Below, one piece after another: positions 1-6,025 of a stretch of 64,000 nt of DNA. How positions within the stretch are numbered: position 1 is the first letter of the stretch; every line of letters begins with the position of its first letter. The notes below the pieces were generated by a model, which saw only the letters and a list, made by a program, of their open reading frames with translations, searched no databases and was not told the origin of the DNA. Location of the stretch: the NCBI RefSeq assembly GCF_003994475.1, contig NZ_RZNY01000008.1, positions 1 to 64,000 on the forward strand, written 5' to 3'. The stretch comes from Paenibacillus anaericanus. GTDB lineage: Bacteria > Bacillota > Bacilli > Paenibacillales > Paenibacillaceae. Made by a program: the position numbers and the translations under genes.

Positions 1-12
1 ATTCATAAAGAA

Positions 13-66
13 GGCTGTCGAGACTTTCTCGACAGCCTGAAGCCCTATCTAAGATAGGGCTTTTTG
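13..66 (+). terminator. Paired hairpins ending in a T-rich tract
   Basis: Two adjacent inverted repeats: GGCTGTCGAGA/TCTCGACAGCC (13-37) and AGCCCTATCT/AGATAGGGCT (41-61), followed by TTTTTGTCTTTTT. This is a convincing rho-independent terminator for a gene lying left of the window. Confidence 0.8.
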
Positions 67-169
67 TCTTTTTAATATATGTTTGTTGTCCTGTTGCATT
101 GAGAAAGAGATACTTGATGTAATAGAAAACAAAGTGCTAAAGGACATATACTTTCATCTGAGAATAATA

Positions 170-190
170 CTATAGTAGTACTAACTATAG
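170..190. promoter_or_regulatory. Short palindrome upstream of the chemoreceptor gene
   Basis: CTATAGT (170-176) and ACTATAG (184-190) are exact inverted repeats around AGTACTA, directly before the ribosome site of the receptor gene. It could be an operator or a 5' UTR hairpin. Nothing identifies a binding protein. Confidence 0.3.
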
Positions 191-213
191 TTTTCTAGAG
201 GGTGGTATGCTAT

Positions 214-1722
214 ATGAAAGAGTTTAGTTATGAAAAGTCGGTAAATCTGATTGTCAGTATCATGAGTTGGGTTATGGTCCTCATATTATCGGCCGGATTT
301 TTGATTGAGTATAGTAAAGGTAATCGAACCCTTGAATTTGTCATTTCTATTCTATCTGTAGGCTTTATTTCCGCCATAGTGGGATCTATTTCGTTTATAA
401 AGAATCCGACTAACCGAATTTTACGCTATATCAGCTTTACTGGCTTTTTTGTTATGTATGTATTTTCGCTTATGACTGCAACGACTTCTGTTACCTTTAC
501 GTTCGTATTTCCGTTAGCAGCCTTATTTTGTATGTATCTTGATCGTTGGTTTATGACGATTATCTGTTCATTGATTGTTATTCTGAATGGGGCTTATGTA
601 ATAAATAGATTCAGAACTACGGATAAGCTAATTATTGGTGAAGTAGCATATAGCGAATTCTTGACAACGATGCTGATTCACGTCTTTGTAGTTATCTTAT
701 TCTTAAATAGTCTGCTTGCAGTTGTCTACATATTTAACCGAATGAAAAATGCGATGGATCTAAAAATGAAGGAAGTAGCTCATGCTCGCCTTACAGAACA
801 AATGCTCAATCAGAAAATGAAGGAAACAGGAACTGTTCTTGAAGGTAATTCTAGGAAGGTATATGAAATTGTTCAAGAGCAACATCATTCTTCTCAGTCC
901 GTGTTCTCGGCCATTCAAGAAATTAATCAGGGTGCTAATCAGAATGCGATATCCATTCAAGAGCAGACGGATTTCGTCCAATCGATCCAGTTAAAAGTGA
1001 AGCAAACATCACAGCTCTCCAATCTGATGGAGCAAGAAGCTGATTTGACGGCACAGAATGCTTCTGACGGTCTGGAGCTCATTGATCGTCTGCAGGAAAA
1101 GTCGACCGAAGTAGAAGAGAATACGGTGATTGCATCTGACTTGATACATTCATTACATAAGCAAACAGTACTTATCCAAGAAATATGCCAACATATTTCG
1201 AGTATTGCACATCGCACCAATATTTTGTCGCTTAATGCTTCAATCGAAGCTGCGCGTGCGGGTGACGTGGGTAAAGGATTTAACATTGTCGCCCAGGAGG
1301 TTCGTAAGTTAGCTGAACAGACGATGACGTTATCAACGAATATCGAACAGATTACTTCAGATTTAGCTAATAGTTCTCTCGATTCCGTTCAGGCGATGGA
1401 GAAGTTACAGGTGATCAATATTGATCAATCCTCACTTGCCAAAGAAAGTGGAATGATGTTCCATACGATCAACCAACATTTACATAGTGTGAAAGAGCAA
1501 ATATTTTCTGTACACTTCAATATTAAAGATATTTTGGATGCCAACTTCAAGATGAATGAAGCGATATCTAATATCTCGGCAGTGTCCGAGGAGACGCTTG
1601 CTAACACAGAAGAAGCAGCGGCTATTATGGAGTCTCATGCGAGAGGGGCCGAGCGAACCGAAGTATTAGTGGAAGAATTGCTTCATACCTCAGCTGACTT
1701 AATAAAATTAAACAATTCTTAG
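214..1722 (+). CDS. Methyl-accepting chemotaxis-type receptor with a six-helix membrane N-terminus
   Basis: The protein would relay a signal to CheA/CheW or act as a related signalling hub at the membrane. Residues 1-175 hold about six hydrophobic segments with short loops and no sizeable extracellular ligand domain, so the signal is probably sensed in or at the membrane. The rest is a long coiled-coil MCP signalling domain, whose hairpin tip [18 protein letters not shown] lies near residues 333-350. I chose the ATG at 214 because AGAGGGTGG (197-205) sits 8 bases before it; the in-frame GTG at 202 overlaps that ribosome site. It stands alone, with no che genes beside it. Family assignment is firm; the ligand is unknown. 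Confidence 0.9.
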   Translation: MKEFSYEKSVNLIVSIMSWVMVLILSAGFLIEYSKGNRTLEFVISILSVGFISAIVGSISFIKNPTNRILRYISFTGFFVMYVFSLMTATTSVTFTFVFPLAALFCMYLDRWFMTIICSLIVILNGAYVINRFRTTDKLIIGEVAYSEFLTTMLIHVFVVILFLNSLLAVVYIFNRMKNAMDLKMKEVAHARLTEQMLNQKMKETGTVLEGNSRKVYEIVQEQHHSSQSVFSAIQEINQGANQNAISIQEQTDFVQSIQLKVKQTSQLSNLMEQEADLTAQNASDGLELIDRLQEKSTEVEENTVIASDLIHSLHKQTVLIQEICQHISSIAHRTNILSLNASIEAARAGDVGKGFNIVAQEVRKLAEQTMTLSTNIEQITSDLANSSLDSVQAMEKLQVINIDQSSLAKESGMMFHTINQHLHSVKEQIFSVHFNIKDILDANFKMNEAISNISAVSEETLANTEEAAAIMESHARGAERTEVLVEELLHTSADLIKLNNS

Positions 1723-1750
1723 AAAGTTAAAATTAGAAAAGTTAAAGATT

Positions 1751-1784
1751 AGAGGCTATTTCACTCGCTGAAATAGCCTCTTTC
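1751..1784. terminator. Bidirectional terminator between convergent genes
   Basis: AGAGGCTATTTCA/TGAAATAGCCTCT inverted repeat with T-rich sequence on the right and A-rich sequence on the left. It serves the receptor gene and overlaps the last codons of the leftward gene ending at 1761. Confidence 0.8.
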
Positions 1785-2096
1785 ATATTTCAATACTTCC
1801 TCGACGTCGTCCATTTGGAGTATGAGAAGATGAATCTCGGTTCCATGACGCTTTGCGATACTAGGGAGATGGATACCGATTACAGGGGTGGAACCTGGTT
1901 GGCGTACCATATCCTCCAGAAGTACCGATACCCCGGTAACATCACCAAATTCCTCGGCTTCAAAAGGATCGAACGGACTTGATAGAGGAATATATAGTGT
2001 TCTGGACCAATCCAATTCACCCGGGTGAACTTGAATAATTAATTGTAATGGTCGCATCGCTTCTCCATAGAAGTCTGAATATGCTGCGATCCGCAT
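1761..2096 (-). CDS. Hypothetical protein in the repressor/protease operon
   Basis: A 111-residue soluble protein that I do not recognise. It starts 3 bases after the stop of the ImmA-like gene and has its own ribosome site (AAGGAGG in the end of that gene), so it is translated as the last gene of the leftward regulatory operon. It has no signal peptide or membrane segment and is rich in acidic residues towards the C-terminus. Its position suggests a role tied to control of the tail locus, but this is only inferred from neighbourhood. Confidence 0.6.
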   Translation of the reverse strand: MRIAAYSDFYGEAMRPLQLIIQVHPGELDWSRTLYIPLSSPFDPFEAEEFGDVTGVSVLLEDMVRQPGSTPVIGIHLPSIAKRHGTEIHLLILQMDDVEEVLKYERGYFSE

Positions 2097-2099
2097 GAT

Positions 2100-2708
2100 T
2101 TATAGAGCCTCCTTACCAGACAGTTGATGCGATAATTGCGCCAGAACACGATGGGTTTCATTTGTCCACATAGGTTCTTGCTGCTTCTGTTGACGTTGCC
2201 GCTTGCTGGCCTCCTGCGCTGCTGCGATCAAACTTCCTTGGAGAACTCGGCGCTGAATTTGATCCAGTCTTTGCTCGGCGAGAGATAGAGGAACATGAAA
2301 TTTATCGGCAAGGTAAGGAATCGCTTCGTTCCGCTGATCTGGAATATTCAATTTAGCAACCAAATAAAAGGGGATAGCCGCATATAAGACAAACTGATCC
2401 GCCTCAATCTCCTGAGCGCTTTTAAAGAGAACAGACATATTTCGCTGATCCCCTGCATGCCGGAGCACATGACACAATTCATGAAAAAAGATGACCCGCG
2501 CGGTAACATCATCCGCATGTTTGTTTAGGAAGATCACCCCATCTTCGTTATCGGAGAAAGAGGGGCATATATCATAAACGAGTGCCACTTCAAAGGCTTC
2601 AGCAATTCGTTCGATGTCATGGTTGATGGTGGTCATAATTCCACGAGCTAAAAACTTTGTATTGATCCATTGTTCCAAAGGGGTTTCTTTATAGTAGGAA
2701 AATAACAT
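2100..2708 (-). CDS. immA: ImmA/IrrE-family metallopeptidase
   Basis: Members of this family, such as ImmA of ICEBs1, cleave a cognate XRE repressor after DNA damage and so induce the mobile element. The zinc motif HELCH is at residues 76-80 inside FFHELCHVLRHAGD, and a third ligand candidate lies in the EIEAD segment near residue 104. The C-terminal third is Gln/Lys-rich. I start at the ATG at 2708, because the GTG at 2717 is part of the ribosome site AGAGGTG. The gene lies downstream of the xre repressor on the same strand, the usual ImmR-ImmA arrangement. A stem-loop (2758-2777) and a LexA-like box (2727-2738) lie between them, so it may also have its own promoter. Function is family-based; the repressor target is inferred from adjacency. 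Confidence 0.85.
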   Translation of the reverse strand: MLFSYYKETPLEQWINTKFLARGIMTTINHDIERIAEAFEVALVYDICPSFSDNEDGVIFLNKHADDVTARVIFFHELCHVLRHAGDQRNMSVLFKSAQEIEADQFVLYAAIPFYLVAKLNIPDQRNEAIPYLADKFHVPLSLAEQRLDQIQRRVLQGSLIAAAQEASKRQRQQKQQEPMWTNETHRVLAQLSHQLSGKEAL

Positions 2709-2726
2709 AACAATCACCTCTTATGA

Positions 2727-2738
2727 GAATGTATGTTC
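2727..2738. promoter_or_regulatory. LexA-like box upstream of immA
   Basis: GAATGTATGTTC differs by one base from the Bacillus SOS box GAACnnnnGTTC and sits immediately upstream of the immA ribosome site. LexA control of the protease would fit induction by DNA damage. One mismatch makes this tentative. Confidence 0.4.
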
Positions 2739-2757
2739 TATTTTTGTTTGAAAATAA

Positions 2758-2777
2758 GGGCCCTTGAAGTAAGGGCC
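2758..2777 (-). terminator. Hairpin after the xre repressor gene
   Basis: GGCCCTT/AAGGGCC with a 5-base loop. On the minus strand it is followed by CTTATTTTC, a weak terminator that could lower read-through from xre into immA. Confidence 0.5.
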
Positions 2778-2838
2778 AAGTTGTTTACTCTTAATTTTAT
2801 ATATTCGCCAGCACTTATGTAATGTCCTGCTTGTGATT

Positions 2839-3195
2839 TTAATTCTTCTTGTTGTCTCTTTCCAAAAGCTTCTTCTTCTGCACACGGTAAGCCTTTAGCG
2901 CTGCTTCCATCATGGCAATTTCATCTGCTGTATAAGACTCTGGGCCACCATAGAAAGACATGCTTGTCGCCTTCTCGTCTGAAGGAGAGGGATCTTGCGT
3001 ACGCCCAAGCAGATAATCCCCGTTCGTATCTAGCGCATCGACAATTCGTCTTAACGATTCAGGATCTGGTTTTCTATCGTTGGTTTCGTATCTGGACAAT
3101 TGTACGATGGTTAAGTCCGCTTTGGTAGCTAGATCCTTTTGGGTCATATTCTTTTTTTCCCTAAGATATTTGATTCGATCGCCCAAAGTTTCCAT
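2839..3195 (-). CDS. xre: XRE-family repressor of the tail locus
   Basis: A 118-residue cytosolic DNA-binding protein. Residues 5-62 form a Cro/CI-type helix-turn-helix (LREKKNMTQKDLATKADL... then IVQLSRYETNDRKPDPESL), and the C-terminal half is short and charged, as in ImmR and the PBSX repressor Xre. The start ATG has GAGGAG upstream. Three 15-bp palindromes TTACCnnnnnGGTAA lie between this gene and the rightward promoter, one of them over the putative -35 of its own promoter, so it probably represses both directions. The ImmA-like protease downstream is the probable inactivator. Repressor class is clear; operators are inferred from symmetry and position. Confidence 0.88.
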   Translation of the reverse strand: METLGDRIKYLREKKNMTQKDLATKADLTIVQLSRYETNDRKPDPESLRRIVDALDTNGDYLLGRTQDPSPSDEKATSMSFYGGPESYTADEIAMMEAALKAYRVQKKKLLERDNKKN

Positions 3196-3222
3196 AACCG
3201 CTCCTCATTTGTCGTTTGCATA

Positions 3223-3252
3223 AATATATCATATCATTACCAGATTGGTAAA
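3223..3252 (-). promoter_or_regulatory. Promoter of the repressor operon
   Basis: On the minus strand TTTACC (3252-3247) and TATATT (3228-3223) are 18 bases apart, upstream of xre. The palindrome at 3237-3251 overlaps the -35, which would give autorepression. Confidence 0.55.
3237..3251. promoter_or_regulatory. Operator 1, TTACCAGATTGGTAA
   Basis: First of four 15-bp palindromes with the form TTACC-N5-GGTAA. It lies over the -35 of the repressor promoter. Confidence 0.65.
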
Positions 3253-3261
3253 GCGATTAGG

Positions 3262-3276
3262 TTACCGAAACGGTAA
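3262..3276. promoter_or_regulatory. Operator 2, TTACCGAAACGGTAA
   Basis: Second palindrome of the same form, between the two divergent promoters. Its spacer bases differ from the other copies while the half-sites stay identical, as expected of a true operator. Confidence 0.65.
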
Positions 3277-3285
3277 TTATTTTGG

Positions 3286-3314
3286 TTGACATTACCAAAT
3301 TGGTAAAATATAAT
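3286..3314 (+). promoter_or_regulatory. Strong rightward SigA promoter with an embedded operator
   Basis: TTGACA (3286-3291) and TATAAT (3309-3314) are both perfect consensus and 17 bases apart. The third palindrome TTACCAAATTGGTAA (3292-3306) fills the spacer, so repressor binding would exclude RNA polymerase. This is the likely master promoter of the tail locus. Confidence 0.85.
3292..3306. promoter_or_regulatory. Operator 3, TTACCAAATTGGTAA
   Basis: Third palindrome, exactly between the -35 and -10 hexamers of the rightward promoter. Confidence 0.75.
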
Positions 3315-3477
3315 CGGAGTATCTTACCCGTGAGGTTGAGGTAAGCCTAGCCTTTATTTTTCTCTCACTTGGTTCCACGCTGAACTTCGGTGAGTGGACG
3401 AACACAAAGGAGCAAAGTAGCAAAGTTGCAATGTAGCAATGTAACAAAGCGGCAAAGCGGCAAAGCGAAGTCGCTAG

Positions 3478-3606
3478 CCGGACATCAGATACCTTATTTT
3501 CAAGAAAGATGCCCTTTTGGGAGGTTTATCGGACATCAGTTCCGCTATTCGGTGATATAGCCCCCTTTTTGCCACCATTTCTGGTCAATAACGGATCCTA
3601 TGTCCG
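3478..3606. repeat. Three copies of a GGACATC...CCGYTATT intergenic repeat
   Basis: Direct copies lie at 3478-3500 (CGGACATCAGATACCTTATT) and 3530-3549 (CGGACATCAGTTCCGCTATT). An inverted copy at 3587-3606 reads AATAACGGATCCTATGTCCG. Similar short words recur in intergenic DNA of this genus as I recall; that comparison is from memory only. Confidence 0.5.
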
Positions 3607-3740
3607 CAACAACACGAAATATGAGGCATTTCAGGTAATTAGCGTACTCCAGGTCCGGCTAAGCTAGTGACTTTATGAGGGCCAAAGTCAGATCGAGTCA
3701 TTCTAAGTTAGCTCAAGTCGGCTAAGTTCAAAGAAAATTC

Positions 3741-3806
3741 AAACCAAGTACAAACCAAGTACAAACCAAGTACAAACCAAGTACAAACCAAGTACAAACC
3801 AAGTCA
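3741..3806. repeat. 11-bp tandem repeat AAACCAAGTAC
   Basis: Five exact head-to-tail copies start at 3741, 3752, 3763, 3774 and 3785, with a sixth degenerate copy. The period of 11 is not a multiple of three, which argues against protein coding. Looser CCAAG-type words continue downstream. Confidence 0.85.
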
Positions 3807-4053
3807 TTCAAAATTAGTCCAAGGCAGACCAAGTAAAACCAACGCAGAATAAGGCAGTCCAAGCTATCCCAAGTTATCCCAAGCCAGTCCATGTTAGCCC
3901 TAACTATCCATGAACCACGATCGAGTCTCGTTACTGTCTGATCAGAAGGTAACCCAAGTCGCAGAGGTATTCCAATGTTTATTATATGAGTGAGCCGACA
4001 AAGAAAGTGTGCTTTTCGAAGTAAGCGGTAGAGTGCTAAGAATAGAAATTTTT

Positions 4054-4083
4054 TTGCTCTCGAGGTTACCAATTTGGTAATAT
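4054..4083 (+). promoter_or_regulatory. Putative second repressed promoter, before the activator gene
   Basis: TTGCTC (4054-4059) and TAATAT (4078-4083) are 18 bases apart, and the fourth palindrome TTACCAATTTGGTAA (4066-4080) lies between and over them. The same operator design as at 3286-3314 suggests direct repressor control of the ArpU-like gene. Confidence 0.5.
4066..4080. promoter_or_regulatory. Operator 4, TTACCAATTTGGTAA
   Basis: Fourth palindrome of the repressor set, about 770 bases from the others and 40 bases upstream of the activator gene. Confidence 0.65.
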
Positions 4084-4119
4084 TACGACTTTATGTAGAT
4101 AGCGAGCGGAGGGAATATG

Positions 4120-4611
4120 ATGAAGAAACGTAAACACCCTATACAAATTGTTTTCAATACAATACCTATAGACCATGCAGCAACACGGGCAGCCGTAGAG
4201 GAGCGCCTAGAAGAGGTTCGGCAGTACAGACAAATAGGATTTATCCGTCAGGAAGCTGTGATCACTGCAAGCTACGAGCCCAAGTTCCATGGACCAACAA
4301 ATGCAATCAGTAAACCGACGGAGACAATCGCGATTAGGAACGTAGATAAGGAAGCGGAATTACGTGAAAAGTCAGAATTGCTCGATAAGGCGATGAGTAA
4401 ACTGTCGAGCCCTCAAAAGGAAGTCATCGAAAGAAGCTTCTTAGATAATGAAGGCGAGTACGATTTCATCAGCTGCGGAGAAATGGGAATCAGCGACCGC
4501 ACGTATCGCCGGATTAAGGCGAGTGCAATTCAGATATTGGCTGCGGCCATGAGACTTGAAGTGGTTGTGTTGGATGAAGAAATGGAGAGTTGCGAGCACT
4601 CAGTCGGCTAA
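4120..4611 (+). CDS. ArpU-family phage late transcription activator
   Basis: ArpU/Xpf-like proteins resemble sigma factors and switch on late (structural and lysis) genes in phages and PBSX. Here the C-terminal half matches that pattern: a helical stretch (SPQKEVIERSFLDNEGEYDF) followed by a helix-turn-helix with SDRTYRRIKASAI and a hydrophobic tail near residues 100-150. ATGs at 4117 and 4120 are both possible; 4120 is better spaced from GGAGGG. It follows an operator-bearing promoter and ends inside a terminator, so it acts as the link between repressor release and the tail operon. In related prophages terminase genes usually come next; here they are missing. Family call is good, exact target promoter not identified. 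Confidence 0.8.
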   Translation: MKKRKHPIQIVFNTIPIDHAATRAAVEERLEEVRQYRQIGFIRQEAVITASYEPKFHGPTNAISKPTETIAIRNVDKEAELREKSELLDKAMSKLSSPQKEVIERSFLDNEGEYDFISCGEMGISDRTYRRIKASAIQILAAAMRLEVVVLDEEMESCEHSVG

Positions 4612-4628
4612 TAGCCGGCTTTTTTTTG
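4602..4628 (+). terminator. Terminator overlapping the activator stop codon
   Basis: AGTCGGC-TAATA-GCCGGCT hairpin followed by eight T. The stop codon lies in the loop. Confidence 0.85.
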
Positions 4629-5001
4629 TGGGAAAGAAAGTATGTGAGTATTGAAATGATAGGTAAGGATTTTCGTCTAAATATGCTTGTCCTTCTATTG
4701 TCCGAAACATGTCAGCGGCTTGTCCGTTCATTAGACTTTACCCATGTTAAATTTGTATTGTGGGAATCGGACGAAGCGAGAGAACACAGCTTACTGAAGC
4801 CGGGTAGCCACGGTACAGTGAATACGGAACTAGTAATCATGAGCCACGGATAACGGATCACTAATAACGAACTAAGGATTACGGAACCAAGGATCATGAA
4901 CCAGAACACAAATCAAGGATCATAAACAAAGGATCACGAGTCATGAACCACGACTCACTGTCCAGGATCACGAACCACAGATCACAAATAGAAAATGCAA
5001 A
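4629..5001. other. Non-coding stretch with degenerate GGATCA/GAACCA repeats
   Basis: Between two similar terminators no frame looks like a real gene; the 87-residue frame starting at 4590 lacks a ribosome site and family features. From about 4840 the DNA is made of irregular GGATCA, GAACCA and ATCACGA words. In a complete prophage this position would hold packaging and head genes. Confidence 0.55.
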
Positions 5002-5030
5002 AGTCGCTGATACTCTCGGCGGCTTTTTTT
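5002..5030 (+). terminator. Second terminator before the tail operon
   Basis: AGTCGCTGA/TCGGCGGCT stem (with G-T pairs) and seven T. Its sequence resembles the terminator at 4602, as if duplicated. Confidence 0.8.
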
Positions 5031-5045
5031 GTTGGGGGAATTCAT

Positions 5046-5234
5046 TTGAGGAAAAAGAATAAGCTCCTGTCACCAACTACCGAATGGATACAGCCGGAGT
5101 TTTGCAAGGGTTGTATTTGGGGGCGGTGGGAAGGGACAAAGCAATTTTGTAGTCGACCGCGATGCGTGTTGGATGTAACAAGAGCTGGAAAGGAGGTGAA
5201 TACCATTGTTGAAAAGAGAGAATCGTCCGCGTGA
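5046..5234 (+). CDS. Small Cys-rich (probable zinc-binding) phage protein
   Basis: A 62-residue protein read from TTG at 5046, with GGGGGA 8 bases upstream. It carries a compact four-cysteine pattern C-x2-C-x11-C-x4-C (CKGCIWGRW ... FCSRPRCV), typical of a small zinc knuckle. I recall similar proteins near the start of structural operons in Paenibacillus and Bacillus prophages, but have not checked this. It is the first gene after the terminator pair and overlaps the next small frame by 29 bases. Role unknown. Confidence 0.6.
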   Translation: MRKKNKLLSPTTEWIQPEFCKGCIWGRWEGTKQFCSRPRCVLDVTRAGKEVNTIVEKRESSA

Positions 5235-5322
5235 AAAACTGACACAGATGCGATATTGGGATACGACAAGGGAACGGGACAAAGAACCTGTCAGCATACC
5301 CCAGAGGTCTTGCCATGAGTAG
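5206..5322 (+). CDS. Possible 38-residue small phage protein
   Basis: A TTG start at 5206 (or 5209) has a very strong AGGAGGTG at 5191-5198. The product is short, Arg/Lys-rich and highly charged. The stop overlaps the start of the following tail gene by 8 bases, which favours translational coupling. No family is recognised, and it may serve mainly to couple ribosomes onto the next gene. Confidence 0.45.
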   Translation: MLKRENRPREKLTQMRYWDTTRERDKEPVSIPQRSCHE

Positions 5323-5800
5323 CTTAATTGAATCAACTCAGAGTACGGTTGACTCTTGGCTCACAGCAATCTGCGCATGGACGCAAGATGTTGTTGGGAG
5401 CGAATGGTCTCTGTATAACGGAGTTTGGCCGACAAGTTACATCAAGCCCGCGATTATGTGGCGGGTAACTGGTATGGATGTACGAGTGCTGGGGTTATCG
5501 TCTTATGAGATTGAAAAGCGGTTGACGGCAACAGTTCTTGCAGATGATCCAACGGATCAGAATGCAGTAATTTTACAGCTAATTGAGGAACTTGGAGCAG
5601 CGGTCAAAATACCACTTCATGCCGCAGAACGGCGCTTTCTTAGCATCAGCGAGCCGAAGGGGAATTTGAACGCTAACGTTAACACAACCGGCACGGCAGA
5701 GGCGCAGATAACGGTCACTTGTACTCAGCGAACGGGACGACGTCCTGTGAAGGAAATTTCATTGATGCAATCCGTAAATTACAAATCAAATATGAGGTGA
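5315..5800 (+). CDS. Tail completion/terminator-like protein (XkdJ position)
   Basis: A 161-residue protein immediately before the small protein and sheath genes, the place of the protein that caps a finished contractile tail in PBSX-like loci. The sequence is mixed alpha/beta, with no signal peptide or membrane segment. The start ATG overlaps the upstream 38-codon frame. Tail-only particles keep the tail terminator even when they lose heads, so its presence here is expected. The assignment is by position and general character; there is no diagnostic motif that I can read. Confidence 0.55.
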   Translation: MSSLIESTQSTVDSWLTAICAWTQDVVGSEWSLYNGVWPTSYIKPAIMWRVTGMDVRVLGLSSYEIEKRLTATVLADDPTDQNAVILQLIEELGAAVKIPLHAAERRFLSISEPKGNLNANVNTTGTAEAQITVTCTQRTGRRPVKEISLMQSVNYKSNMR

Positions 5801-5805
5801 GGAAC

Positions 5806-6024
5806 TTGGCAGAACGAAAGGGATTTTTTAAAGGGGCAGCTAAGGAAGTAAGCATTACGTCCCCGGCCTACTCGGTCACGGAGATTACGGCGAACGCTGA
5901 AGTTATTGCAGGTGTGAAATCCGAAGTGATGGCTGGCGCTTTTCATGGTATCGATACAGAGGTGCTGACGGTTAAGGAAGCAAAAGATTTGGTACAACAA
6001 TTCCTAGAAAAGAAGGTGAAGTAA
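5806..6024 (+). CDS. Small conserved protein before the sheath gene
   Basis: A 72-residue protein read from TTG at 5806 with GAGGTGAGG directly upstream. The longer frame from 5719 would overlap the previous gene by 82 bases and lacks a ribosome site. The product ends in a charged helix (VKEAKDLVQQFLEKKVK). It stops one base before the sheath start codon, so the two are co-translated. Comparable small proteins precede the sheath in PBSX-like clusters. Function unknown. Confidence 0.6.
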   Translation: MAERKGFFKGAAKEVSITSPAYSVTEITANAEVIAGVKSEVMAGAFHGIDTEVLTVKEAKDLVQQFLEKKVK

Positions 6025-6025
6025 C

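Larger units (their letters stand above)
3320..4060 (+). other. Long non-coding, repeat-rich leader before the activator gene
   Basis: About 740 bases between the rightward promoter and the ArpU-like gene hold no convincing gene. The content is short degenerate repeats: CAAAGCGG-like units near 3440-3470, GGACATC-type repeats at 3478-3606, five exact 11-bp units at 3741-3795, and irregular CCAAG words to about 3900. The single open frame on the minus strand (3728-4072) encodes only the translated repeat and lacks a ribosome site. Confidence 0.6.

Noticed and set aside
3720-3810. Possible CRISPR array
   Set aside because: The 11-bp units are contiguous, without unique spacers of regular length, and no cas gene is present.
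3728-4072. 114-codon open frame on the minus strand across the 11-bp repeat
   Set aside because: It encodes only the translated repeat plus low-complexity residues, has no ribosome site and lies opposite the likely leader transcript.
4590-4853. 87-codon frame after the ArpU-like gene
   Set aside because: It starts inside the activator gene, crosses a terminator and resembles no family.
5042-5336. Several minus-strand frames of 75-88 codons
   Set aside because: They are shadows of the two small rightward genes and carry no ribosome sites.
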